Assembly (NCBI RefSeq): GCF_004362215.1
Contig: NZ_SNWR01000001.1
Coordinates: forward strand, 7,107,479 to 7,171,478
DNA length: 64,000 nt
Source: Paractinoplanes brasiliensis
GTDB lineage: Bacteria; Actinomycetota; Actinomycetes; Mycobacteriales; Micromonosporaceae
Reading direction: 5' to 3'
The notes under the pieces were generated by a model. The model ran no database searches. It was not told where the DNA came from and saw only the letters and a list, made by a program, of their open reading frames with translations. This document shows, piece by piece, positions 1 through 7,071 of this stretch. Both the position numbers and the translations under genes were made by a program. Position 1 is the first letter of the stretch. Each line of letters opens with the position of its first letter.

Positions 1-2
1 CG

Positions 3-428
3 GTGCACCCGCTGGAGAGCTGGGACGACGCCGACCGCATGACCACCGGGTACGCCACCGGCCCGGACGGCGTGCACTGGACGTGGCGCGGCACGGTGCT
101 CGCGCCCCGGCCGGGGGAGTGGGACGCCCGCGGCGTACGGGTGTCGTCGGTGCAGGTCGACGGCGACGAGATCAGCGTCGCCTACGACGGCCGCGCGACC
201 GCCGGGGAGAACTGGGAGGAGCGCACCGGCGTGGCCCGCGGCAAGCGCCTGGCCGACGGCAGCTTCGGCGAGCTCACCGCCGAGGCCCGCGAGCCGCTGG
301 GCAGCCCGTACGCCCCCAACGGCCTGCGCTACCTCAGCCTGATCACGCTGCCCGGCGGCCGCCGGCGGATCTACTACGAGGCCACCCGGGCCGACGGCGC
401 ACACGACCTGCGCACGGAGCTGATCTGA
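3..428 (+). CDS. C-terminal part of a beta-propeller (glycosidase-like) protein, 5' truncated
   Basis: The gene runs in from beyond the left edge, so its start is not visible; the frame is open from the first bases and stops with TGA at 426-428. The visible ~141 residues are rich in Trp/Gly-turn segments (GYATGPDGVHWTWRG, VAYDGRA, NWEERTGVA, GGRRRIYYEA) typical of the last blades of five-bladed propellers such as GH43/GH32-like glycosidases. No catalytic residue can be assigned in this fragment. The substrate is unknown and 'glycosidase-like' is inference from fold texture. No other gene lies on this strand for the next 287 bp, so it is probably the last gene of its transcript. Confidence 0.6.
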   Translation: MHPLESWDDADRMTTGYATGPDGVHWTWRGTVLAPRPGEWDARGVRVSSVQVDGDEISVAYDGRATAGENWEERTGVARGKRLADGSFGELTAEAREPLGSPYAPNGLRYLSLITLPGGRRRIYYEATRADGAHDLRTELI

Positions 429-715
429 CGCGTTACCGCAGGTAGCCGGCGATGTTAGCGTAATCACGATTGCCGGGGCCGGACGCCTGGGGATCGACCG
501 TGCTCGTCTAGCTTGGCAACCGACGCCAGGTGTTCGCGGTAAACGGCAGCACCGTCGGTGGCGGAGTCCCTCCCACAAGGAGCGGCTCCGCCATTCTCAT
601 CCGCGGGATCAACCGGCCTGCACCCGTCGTGCACCCCGTGATCTCCTGGAACCTCCCCGGCTGCCGCCGATGATGCCCTTCGACACAGACCACGAGGGTT
701 CAGGAGCGAGAGCAC
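429..715. other. Gene-free leader region of the response regulator
   Basis: I see no credible coding sequence here: open frames are antisense or off-frame shadows. The region contains one strong hairpin (559-593, listed separately) and the ribosome-binding sequence of the downstream response regulator (AGGAG near 702). Confidence 0.5.
559..593 (+). terminator. Stable stem-loop upstream of the response regulator
   Basis: TGGCGGAG (559-566) pairs perfectly with CTCCGCCA (586-593). The interval holds a second inner stem, CTCC-cacaa-GGAG, so the whole element can fold into an almost continuous stem. It is followed by TTCTCAT, a weak T-containing tail. It may terminate the upstream gene or act as a leader structure for the response regulator; the sequence alone does not decide. 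Confidence 0.45.
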
Positions 716-1183
716 ATGGTCGGAGCAGCGGTTTCCATCATTCCCACGGTCATGGCGCCCGCAGCCGGCCACTCCGCGCCCGTCGCGGACTGGGTGACCG
801 GCATCACCGAGCCGACCGTCCTGGTCGCCGACGACGACGTGGACGTACGGGATCTGATCACCTCGAAGCTGGTCGCGGCCGGCTACCGGGTGATCACGGC
901 CGAGGACGGGGCCTCCGCGCTGCGCCAGGTGGTCACCGAGCAGCCCGACATGGTGATCCTCGACGTGTCGATGCCCGGCCTCGACGGCCTCAGCGTCTGC
1001 TACGAGCTGCACTCCTCGGCCGACACCGCGCAGATCCCCGTGCTCATGCTCAGCGGCCACTCCCGCCAGGTCGACATCGACCTCGGCCTGACCGTCGGCG
1101 CCGACGACTACCTGGTCAAGCCGTTCAACCCGGCCGAGCTGGTCCGTCGGGTCCGCTGGCTCCTGCTGGCCAACGAGGACTGA
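716..1183 (+). CDS. Single-domain response regulator (receiver protein)
   Basis: A 155-residue CheY-like receiver preceded by ~33 unrelated residues. The conserved acidic pair Asp39-Asp40 (VLVADDD), the phospho-acceptor Asp83 (VILDVSMPG) and Lys135 (LVKPF) are all present, so it should be phosphorylated by a histidine kinase. No output domain follows: the protein ends 20 residues after Lys135. It must therefore act through protein contacts or as a phosphate shuttle. No kinase is adjacent. The ATG at 716 is supported by AGGAG about 9 nt upstream. Its 3' end overlaps the convergent M20 peptidase gene by 59 bp. Confidence 0.85.
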   Translation: MVGAAVSIIPTVMAPAAGHSAPVADWVTGITEPTVLVADDDVDVRDLITSKLVAAGYRVITAEDGASALRQVVTEQPDMVILDVSMPGLDGLSVCYELHSSADTAQIPVLMLSGHSRQVDIDLGLTVGADDYLVKPFNPAELVRRVRWLLLANED

Positions 1184-2267
1184 GGCTCCGCAGGAAGAGA
1201 CCCAAGGCCTTCCCGTACGGGATGAGCGTCGTCAGGTCGGCATACTCGCTCGCCCCGTGCTGCCCGTCCCCGCCCGGCCCGAAGATCACCGCGTCCACGC
1301 CGGCCGCCGTGTAATGCCGGCCGTCGGCGGCGCCGTGCTTGGCCAGCAGCGTGCCCGCGAACCCGGCGTCGCGCGCGGCCTGCCGCAACAGCTTGACCTC
1401 CACGCTCCGAGGGTCGGCGTGATGGGGGTGGCCCAGCGCCTCGACCTGGGCCGTCACGCCCGTGAGCTCGCCGAGCCGGGCCTCGATCCGCTCCGCGCTG
1501 CGCCAGTCGTCGTCACCGGCCGGGAAGCGGATGTCCAGCCACGCGCTCGCCGCGTCAGGCACCTGGTTGACGGCGGCATTCGGCGTGTCCACGCGGGCCA
1601 CGTTCACCGTCGTGCGCCACACCTCAGTGTCCGGAACCGGATAGCGGCGCAGCAGCGCGTTGATCGCCTCGACGACTCTGACCAGCGCATTCTCGCCGAG
1701 CCACGGGTACGCCGCGTGGGCCGCCCGCCCCTTCGCGGTGAGCCGCACGTGAGCAAGCCCGCGCGACTCGTTCACCACCCGCAGCCCGCTCTGCTCGCCG
1801 ATGACCACAAAATCGGCCCGTACGCCCTGGGCGATCTGATGGGCTGTCCCGTCGGCGCCGCCCACCTCCTCGTCGGTGACCAGCTGCAGGGCGACCGGAA
1901 CGTCGAGCGTGGGCGCCAGCCGCCGGAACACATCGGCCATGACCAGCGCCGCGACCTTCATGTCCTGCGCGCCGCGGCCGTAGAGGCGGTCGCCCTCGAC
2001 CCGCGGCACGAACTGCTCGGGCAGCGCCGGAACGACGTCGAGGTGGGCGTTGAGAACGACCCGGAAGTGTTCGTCCCCCGGCCGGTGCACGAGAGCGCTG
2101 GGCTTGCCGTTCGACAGGAACCTCCGTACGGCGAACCTGGGCCCCACCTCGTCGAGCACGAACTCGAGTGCCCGCCGCAGCTCATCCGGCCGCTCCGACG
2201 TGGACGGCATCGCGATCAGGTCGCAGGCCCGCCCCACCAGCCGCCGCAGGTCGACCCCATGATCCAC
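1125..2267 (-). CDS. M20-family metallopeptidase (ArgE/DapE-like)
   Basis: A 380-residue zinc hydrolase of the M20 family (peptidases, deacylases and desuccinylases that cleave a peptide or N-acyl bond with two metals). Visible metal and catalytic positions are His75 and Asp77 (LNAHLDVVP), Asp102 (GRGAQDMKVA), the Glu133-Glu134 pair (TDEEVGG) and a late His in GQHGASEY. A dimerisation/lid domain lies between them (about 170-285). The exact substrate cannot be read from sequence; ArgE, DapE and carboxypeptidase-like activities are all possible. GTG start at 2267 with AGAGGCG upstream. The last ~20 residues are antisense to the response regulator. Confidence 0.8.
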   Translation of the reverse strand: MDHGVDLRRLVGRACDLIAMPSTSERPDELRRALEFVLDEVGPRFAVRRFLSNGKPSALVHRPGDEHFRVVLNAHLDVVPALPEQFVPRVEGDRLYGRGAQDMKVAALVMADVFRRLAPTLDVPVALQLVTDEEVGGADGTAHQIAQGVRADFVVIGEQSGLRVVNESRGLAHVRLTAKGRAAHAAYPWLGENALVRVVEAINALLRRYPVPDTEVWRTTVNVARVDTPNAAVNQVPDAASAWLDIRFPAGDDDWRSAERIEARLGELTGVTAQVEALGHPHHADPRSVEVKLLRQAARDAGFAGTLLAKHGAADGRHYTAAGVDAVIFGPGGDGQHGASEYADLTTLIPYGKALGLFLRSLSPRWPAGASGPDGPARPG

Positions 2268-2345
2268 CGTTTACGCCTCTCAGCCGGGCCCACCCTCCCC
2301 GGGGGCCACCACCACCGTAAGGGCTGTCAAGCCGACCCTGGCGCG

Positions 2346-2354
2346 TTGTCCACA
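2346..2354 (+). promoter_or_regulatory. DnaA box (TTGTCCACA)
   Basis: An exact match to the actinobacterial DnaA-box consensus TTGTCCACA. It lies in non-coding DNA, 42 bp start-to-start (four helical turns) from a second box in the same orientation. Confidence 0.6.
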
Positions 2355-2387
2355 CGCAGCATCCCACGCCTGCGAACGCCCGATGAG

Positions 2388-2396
2388 TTATCCACA
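2388..2396 (+). promoter_or_regulatory. DnaA box (TTATCCACA)
   Basis: An exact match to the TTATCCACA high-affinity DnaA box. It has the same orientation as the box at 2346. Confidence 0.6.
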
Positions 2397-2513
2397 GGCG
2401 GCTTCGCGGAACCGTCCCCAGCGGAGAGGACGACGACGGCGGTCTGCCGGGCGCCGGGGCCGGTTCGAGGTGGATGTCGGCGCTGGTCAGCTCGATGGGT
2501 GCGCTCCCATCCG

Positions 2514-2590
2514 AGGCGGGGCGAGGGGCGGGGCGAGGGGCGGGGCGAGGGCGGGGCGAGGGGCGCGGCGAGGGCGGGGCGAGGGCGGGG
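2514..2590 (+). repeat. G-rich tandem repeat, possible G-quadruplex
   Basis: Imperfect tandem copies of GGGGCGAGGGGC-like units (about 10-12 bp) span this stretch. Many closely spaced runs of three to five G on the plus strand satisfy the G-quadruplex pattern. The length variation between units suggests slippage. Confidence 0.65.
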
Positions 2591-2850
2591 CACTGTGGGG
2601 CGGGTTCGGCCTGTATGCTCGCTCGCGACCTAATTGGGGAGGTCGAGCGGCCGGCGCCGGATCGATGAGTCCCGCGTGTATATCGCCGTGTATTCCGAAC
2701 GTAATCTCCTGGCAACAATCGGTCAGATCCACAAGCGATCGAAATCCCGTGCCGGGGAAGTGGCACTTAATGTGCGGTTAATTCTCGGCATAATGTTGCG
2801 CCGTCAAGAAAATGTCGGACGGCGGGTAATCGGAACGGCCGTGGGGCTCG

Positions 2851-2883
2851 TCACGTTCCGTGGTGGCCGAACACGGAACGTGA
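2851..2883. promoter_or_regulatory. Perfect 12-bp inverted repeat, candidate operator
   Basis: TCACGTTCCGTG (2851-2862) and CACGGAACGTGA (2872-2883) are exact inverted copies separated by 9 bp, a centre-to-centre distance of 21 bp (two turns). There is no T-run after it, so an operator is likelier than a terminator. It lies 155 bp upstream of the TetR-GNAT start and is a natural candidate for autoregulation. Confidence 0.5.
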
Positions 2884-3038
2884 GACGCCGTGACTCCTTG
2901 GTGTCGTCATTGGACCGCACGCCCTCACGATGACGGCGTGCGATCCGCACAGGGGGCAACACGCGGTGTGTGAGGGGTGGTAAACGAGCCGTCCATCGAG
3001 GGGCAGAAGCGCGGCGGGACCCGTGATAGACATGCGCA

Positions 3039-4313
3039 GTGCGGGACCAGCGGCGTGCGGAGCACAAACACCCCGAGATCCTCGCCGCCGCCCGCATCGT
3101 GGTGGCTGAGCGGGGCGCCGATGCGACACGGTTCTCCGATGTGACCGCGGCGACCGGCGTCGGGGTCTCCACGCTGCAGTACTTCTTCGGCAGCCGGGAG
3201 GACATGCTCCGGGCCGTCTTCCGGCATTCCGCCCGCGCCGACTTCGACGAGGTCGCCGTCCGGCTGGCCGGCGAGACCGTCCCCTGGCGCCGCGTTCTGC
3301 TGATCGCCACCCACCTCACCGGCGCCGTCGGCAGTGACACGTCGTGGCGGGTCTGGGTCGAGTCGTGGCGGTGGGCGCTGCGCGACCCGGAGCTGCGGGT
3401 CGACGTGCTCGCCGACCACACCCGCTGGCGTGAGCTGCTGACCGCCGAGCTCACCACCCTCGTAGGGGATCCGGAAGCAGTCGCCCGGCAGGCGCTCGCG
3501 CTGATCGACGGTCTGGCGCTGCCGGTGGTCCTCGGCGACCCGGCGGTCGATCGGCACACGGCGGAAGCCCTGCTGACCGACGCCCTCCAGTCCCTGACCG
3601 GCCGACAGCCGCAATCGGGTGCGGTCCGCGACGATGGGGCCTCGGCCGAGCGGCCGGGGCGGTTGGGTGTGGCTCGTGACGATGGGGCCTCGGTCGAGCG
3701 GCCGACGCGGTTGGGTGTGGCTCGTGACGATGGGGCCTCGGTCGAGCGGCCGACGCGGTTGGGTGTGGTCCGTGACGATGGGGCCCCGGCCGAGCGGCCG
3801 ACGCGGTCGGGTGCGGCCTCCCACGATGAGATCCCGGCCGAGCGGCCACCGCGGTTGCGCCCGGCCCGGCCCGGCGACGCGCCCGCCATCGCCCGGATCT
3901 GGGAGGCGGGCTGGCGCGACGGGCATCTCGGCAACGTCCCGGACGCGTTGACCCGGGTTCGAACCCCCGGCACGTTCCGGGCTCGGGCCGCCGAGCGGAT
4001 CAGCGGGACCACCGTGGCGGTCGAAGGCGACGAGGTGGCCGGGTTCGTGATGGTGGTCGCCGACGAGGTCGAGCAGGTCTACGTGGACGCGGCGTTCCGC
4101 GGCGGCGGCGTGGCCCGTGTGCTGCTGGCCGAGGCGGAACGGCAGGTCGCGGCGGCCGGGCATCGGGTGGCGTGGCTCGCGGTGGTGCCGGGCAACGCTC
4201 GGGCGCGGCGGTTCTACGAGCGGGAGGGCTGGACGGATGAGGGGGCCTTCGACCACACGGCGTCGGGGATCCGGGTGCCCTGCCGGCGGTACACGAAGGC
4301 GCTTCAGCTGTAG
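3039..4313 (+). CDS. TetR-type regulator fused by a 16-residue repeat linker to a GNAT acetyltransferase
   Basis: A 424-residue fusion. Residues ~8-60 are a TetR helix-turn-helix (ILAAARIVVAERGADATRFSDVTAATGVGVSTLQYFFGSREDML, read in parts), followed by an all-helical ligand-binding domain to ~190. Residues 194-273 are five 16-residue copies (GVARDDGASVERPTRL-like). Residues ~274-424 are a GNAT N-acetyltransferase with the acetyl-CoA loop region VDAAFRGGGVARVLL and the C-terminal NARARRFYEREGW motif. The TetR part binds DNA and an unknown ligand; the GNAT part would acetylate an unknown amine. GTG start at 3039 has no Shine-Dalgarno but follows TAGACA by 6 nt, which suggests a leaderless transcript. 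The 3' end overlaps the convergent GntR gene by 10 bp. Confidence 0.85.
   Translation: MRDQRRAEHKHPEILAAARIVVAERGADATRFSDVTAATGVGVSTLQYFFGSREDMLRAVFRHSARADFDEVAVRLAGETVPWRRVLLIATHLTGAVGSDTSWRVWVESWRWALRDPELRVDVLADHTRWRELLTAELTTLVGDPEAVARQALALIDGLALPVVLGDPAVDRHTAEALLTDALQSLTGRQPQSGAVRDDGASAERPGRLGVARDDGASVERPTRLGVARDDGASVERPTRLGVVRDDGAPAERPTRSGAASHDEIPAERPPRLRPARPGDAPAIARIWEAGWRDGHLGNVPDALTRVRTPGTFRARAAERISGTTVAVEGDEVAGFVMVVADEVEQVYVDAAFRGGGVARVLLAEAERQVAAAGHRVAWLAVVPGNARARRFYEREGWTDEGAFDHTASGIRVPCRRYTKALQL
3618..3857 (+). repeat. 48-bp minisatellite encoding the TetR-GNAT linker
   Basis: Five in-frame 48-bp units encode residues 194-273 of the fusion protein. Units 2 and 3 are nearly identical at DNA level and units 1, 4 and 5 are diverged, which points to recent duplication in the middle of the array. 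Confidence 0.85.
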
Positions 4314-4855
4314 TCACTGCCGTACAGGTGGCGTCCGGGGTGGTCGCAGTAGAGCAGGCAGTGGTTGTCGTCCTGCTGGGAGGGCGTGCGCACGGCCGCG
4401 CAGTGGGGGATCGCGTTGATCTCGGAGGCCGACAGCGTCCACTGCACCCACCAGCCGGTGCCGGCCGCGTGCTGGCCCAGCCCGGCGTGCGGGCCCTCGT
4501 GCGGGTGTTCGAGTTCGCAGTGCAGCACCCGGTCGAGGCCGTGGGCCGGGCGGGGCAGCCGGCTCAGCCAGCCCACCTGCTGGTGGTCGAGTTCGATGCG
4601 GGCGGGGCAGCGGTGCGCGTCGATGACGGCGAGGGTGGTGACGAAGTTGCCGGCGCCCTTGCGTGACGAGATCAGGCCTTCGGTGCGCAGCACGCGCAGA
4701 GCGGACTGCACGGTCGTACGGGCAACCCGGTGCTCGCCGGCGAGGGTGTGCTCGGACGGGAGCTTCGCGCCCACGCCCAGGCTGCCGGTGAAGATCTGAT
4801 GTCTCAGCTCGGCCGCGATCTGCTGGTACGGGGAGAGTGCCGTGTCGGGGGACAT
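4304..4855 (-). CDS. GntR-family transcriptional regulator with an unusual C-terminal domain
   Basis: About 183 residues. The N-terminal ~70 residues are a GntR winged helix (SPYQQIAAELRHQIFTGS, GAKLPSEHTLAGEHRVARTTVQSALRVLRTEGLI). The remaining ~110 residues do not look like the usual FCD or UTRA effector domains: they carry GWWVQWTLSASEINAIPHC and a His/Cys-rich tail (NHCLLYCDHPGRHL), which could bind metal. The start is uncertain: ATG at 4855 is chosen because the fold begins just after it; ATG 4864 and TTG 4891 are in frame and none has a clear ribosome site. The gene follows the ureohydrolase on the same strand, so it probably regulates that operon. Confidence 0.75.
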   Translation of the reverse strand: MSPDTALSPYQQIAAELRHQIFTGSLGVGAKLPSEHTLAGEHRVARTTVQSALRVLRTEGLISSRKGAGNFVTTLAVIDAHRCPARIELDHQQVGWLSRLPRPAHGLDRVLHCELEHPHEGPHAGLGQHAAGTGWWVQWTLSASEINAIPHCAAVRTPSQQDDNHCLLYCDHPGRHLYGSDYS

Positions 4856-4912
4856 GCAAGGCATGCTGCGTGGCTGGTCAGGCCGGAACAAGTGCGCAAC
4901 CGCGACTGTCTG

Positions 4913-6013
4913 TCACGACTCCGCGGGTGGCAGGGAGCGCTGACGATCGCGTGCGGACAGCGACGGCGGGGTCTCGCGGGCGCTCAGCGGGGGCTGCGAA
5001 CCGCGGCCCGCGAGCAGCGGCGTGGTCTTGTTCCACGGCGGTCCACCTGCGTCTTTGCGGCGGCGCGCCATGCCCGACAGCGCTTCCAGCACGACCCGGT
5101 TGCCGAGCATGGCGGTGATGTCGGCGTGGTCGAACGGAGGCGCCACCTCGACAATATCCATGCCTACTACGGGTAATTCGTGGCAGATCCGCGAGACGCT
5201 GTCGAGCAGTTGCCGCGCGGTGAGCCCGCCCGGTTCGGGGGTGCCTGTGCCGGGGGCGTGGGCGGGGTCGCAGACGTCGATGTCGACCGAGAGGAAGACG
5301 CCGTCGCAGTCGTCCAGCGCGATCCGGAACGCGTGGTCGAGCACGGCGTCGAGGCCGCGGTGGACGATCTCGCTCATGTGGAACGAGTTCATGCCCTGGT
5401 CGGCCATCCAGTCGAGGGTCTCGGGACCGGGCCAATAGCCACGCAGGCCCAGTTGCAGGAAGCGGTCCCCCCGTACGGCGCCCGACTCGATCAGGCGGCG
5501 CATGGGCTGACCGTGGCCGTAGAGCGACCCGAACTCGATGTCCCCGGTGTCGGCGTGCGCGTCGAAGTGGATGACCGAGATCCGGCCGGCGCCGTGGTGC
5601 CGGGCCACGCCGGTAACGTCGGGCCAGGTGATGGTGTGGTCGCCGCCGAGGATCAGCGGGATCGCGCCGTGCGCCGTGACGTGGGCGACCGCGTCCTCGA
5701 TGGTGTCGCAGCTGCGCTGGATGTCGCCGCTGAAGACCTCGAGGTCGCCGGCGTCCTTCACGGTCAGGTCGCCGCCCAGCGCGTCCACCCGCATCGCCAG
5801 GTGGGGGCGGGACCCGTCGTGGGGCAGGTAGTCGGTGCCCCGGATGACCTGCGGTCCGAATCGGGCGCCGGGCCGATGGGAGGTGCCGCCGTCGAAGGGC
5901 GCGCCGAGGATCACGACGTCGGCGTCCGCGTACGTCTCCGGCTCCTGCCAGTCGCAGGCGGGTACGCCAAGGAAGGTGATCTCGGGGCCGTACATCGGTC
6001 CGTAGCGCGTCAC
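4913..6013 (-). CDS. speB: Ureohydrolase, agmatinase family
   Basis: A 366-residue binuclear manganese hydrolase that removes urea from a guanidino substrate. All metal ligands are visible: His126 (GGDHT), Asp151, His153 and Asp155 (DAHAD), Asp244 and Asp246 (SVDIDVCDPAHAPGTG). Agmatinase is the likeliest activity, but guanidinobutyrase and related guanidino-acid hydrolases share these motifs. The last ~45 residues are a low-complexity Arg/Pro/Ser tail. The GTG start at 6013 lies 7 nt after the hexamer TACAGT, a leaderless layout, and that hexamer is one arm of an 18-bp palindrome. The GntR gene follows in the same direction within 60 bp. Confidence 0.85.
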   Translation of the reverse strand: MTRYGPMYGPEITFLGVPACDWQEPETYADADVVILGAPFDGGTSHRPGARFGPQVIRGTDYLPHDGSRPHLAMRVDALGGDLTVKDAGDLEVFSGDIQRSCDTIEDAVAHVTAHGAIPLILGGDHTITWPDVTGVARHHGAGRISVIHFDAHADTGDIEFGSLYGHGQPMRRLIESGAVRGDRFLQLGLRGYWPGPETLDWMADQGMNSFHMSEIVHRGLDAVLDHAFRIALDDCDGVFLSVDIDVCDPAHAPGTGTPEPGGLTARQLLDSVSRICHELPVVGMDIVEVAPPFDHADITAMLGNRVVLEALSGMARRRKDAGGPPWNKTTPLLAGRGSQPPLSARETPPSLSARDRQRSLPPAES

Positions 6014-6020
6014 GACGGGG

Positions 6021-6038
6021 ACTGTATCTCCATACAGT
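6021..6038. promoter_or_regulatory. 18-bp operator palindrome over the speB promoter
   Basis: ACTGTATCTCCATACAGT has perfect 7-bp arms around a 4-bp centre. On the minus strand its proximal arm is the TACAGT -10 hexamer (6026-6021), 7 nt before the speB GTG, so a bound protein would block RNA polymerase. The GntR regulator at the end of the same operon is the obvious candidate ligand-responsive repressor. Confidence 0.6.
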
Positions 6039-6111
6039 GGCCGAGTACAGCGTTTCCGCAGGGGCGTCGGAGGGTAGAGCCATCCGAGGATCTGATCAGG
6101 AGGTTCGGTAC

Positions 6112-7071
6112 ATGCGGATGCTGGGCGGCCGTTACGAGCTTGTGCGGCGCATCGGTGTCGGCGGCATGTCCGAGGTGTGGCGGGGCCACGACCGGGTGCT
6201 CGACCGTCCGGTGGCGGTCAAGATCATGGGACCTTCGCTGGAGGGCACGCTGGGCGACGCCGCGAGTGTCGACCTCGTACGGACGGAGGCCCGCTCGGCC
6301 GCGAAGCTGGCGCACCCGAACGTGGCCGGCGTGCACGACTTCGGCACCTCACGGTCGGAATCGTCCGCGCGTGAGGTGCCGTACATCGTGATGGAGCTGG
6401 TCGAGGGGCAGACGCTGAGCGCCCATCTGGCCGCGGGGCCGCTCGACTGGCGGATCGGGGTGCGGATCTGCGCCGAGGTCGCCGCCGCGCTGGCCGCCGC
6501 GCACGCCGAGCTGATCGTGCACCGCGACATCAAACCCGCGAACGTCATGCTCACCCCGTCCGGCGCCAAGGTGCTCGACTTCGGCATCGCGGCCTCGGCC
6601 GGAACCCCGGATCCCGATCCCGAGCTGCCGGTGATGGGCACCCCGGCGTACGTGGCGCCCGAGCTTTTCGAAGGGGTGCCGCCGACCCCGGCCAGCGACA
6701 TGTTCGCGCTGGGTACCCTGCTGCACCAGTGCATCAGCGGGCGCCTGCCGTGGCGGGCCGAGTCGCCGACAGAGCTGGTCTACGCCCAGCGCTACCGCGA
6801 CCCCGACCCGCTGCCCGAGATCGACAAGCTGCCACTCGAGGTGGAGGACCTGGTGTCGCGCTGCCTCAACCGCGACCCGGCCGAGCGCCCGACCGCCATG
6901 GTGGCCGCGCTCCTGCTGGCCGAGGCGGTGGACGCCCGCGTCTACGTGCCGATGCAGGACCTGCACGCCGAGGAGGCGCACCCGCAGATCTCGCCGTGGG
7001 ACAAGCGTGCCGCTGAGGAGCCGACCTCGGTGGCAGTGCAGGCTGGAGGCGGACGGCACCGCGCCGGCTAA
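6112..7071 (+). CDS. Soluble Ser/Thr protein kinase (Hanks type)
   Basis: A 319-residue eukaryotic-like kinase. Visible elements are the glycine loop (IGVGGMSEVWRG, 14-25), the ATP-anchoring Lys37 (PVAVKIMG), the catalytic loop HRD at 137-139 (VHRDIKPANVM), DFG at 156-158, and GTPAYVAPE in the activation segment. The C-terminus after ~290 is a short polar tail with no membrane segment or PASTA repeats, so the enzyme should be cytosolic. ATG 6112 is chosen over upstream in-frame codons because AGGAGG lies 6 nt before it. The gene is divergent from speB and its stop codon overlaps that of the convergent USP gene (CTAA shared). Confidence 0.88.
   Translation: MRMLGGRYELVRRIGVGGMSEVWRGHDRVLDRPVAVKIMGPSLEGTLGDAASVDLVRTEARSAAKLAHPNVAGVHDFGTSRSESSAREVPYIVMELVEGQTLSAHLAAGPLDWRIGVRICAEVAAALAAAHAELIVHRDIKPANVMLTPSGAKVLDFGIAASAGTPDPDPELPVMGTPAYVAPELFEGVPPTPASDMFALGTLLHQCISGRLPWRAESPTELVYAQRYRDPDPLPEIDKLPLEVEDLVSRCLNRDPAERPTAMVAALLLAEAVDARVYVPMQDLHAEEAHPQISPWDKRAAEEPTSVAVQAGGGRHRAG

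Larger units (their letters stand above)
2268..3038. other. 770-bp gene-free region with replication-like and repeat signals
   Basis: No credible gene is found on either strand. Left to right it holds two consensus DnaA boxes 42 bp apart (2346, 2388), a G-rich tandem repeat (2514-2590), a segment of clearly lower GC (about 2620-2830) with a degenerate DnaA-like 9-mer AGATCCACA at 2725, and a perfect 12-bp inverted repeat (2851-2883) before the TetR-GNAT gene. Open frames across the G-rich part are low-complexity shadows. Confidence 0.55.

Noticed and set aside
1257..2633. A long plus-strand open frame over the M20 peptidase
   Set aside because: It is antisense to a peptidase with all metal-binding motifs in place; the plus-strand product is Arg/Pro-rich and lacks any recognisable fold.
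2346..2850. Chromosomal oriC
   Set aside because: Only two exact DnaA boxes are present and neither dnaA, dnaN, recF nor rpmH is nearby, so an origin call is not supported.
2634..2933. A 99-codon plus-strand frame in the gene-free region
   Set aside because: It has no ribosome site, does not follow the codon bias of neighbouring genes, and crosses the 12-bp inverted repeat.
6021..6038. A LexA (SOS) box, because of the CTGT-N8-ACAG pattern
   Set aside because: That is the gammaproteobacterial consensus; actinobacterial LexA uses a GAAC...GTTC-type dyad, and a gntR gene in the operon is a better explanation.
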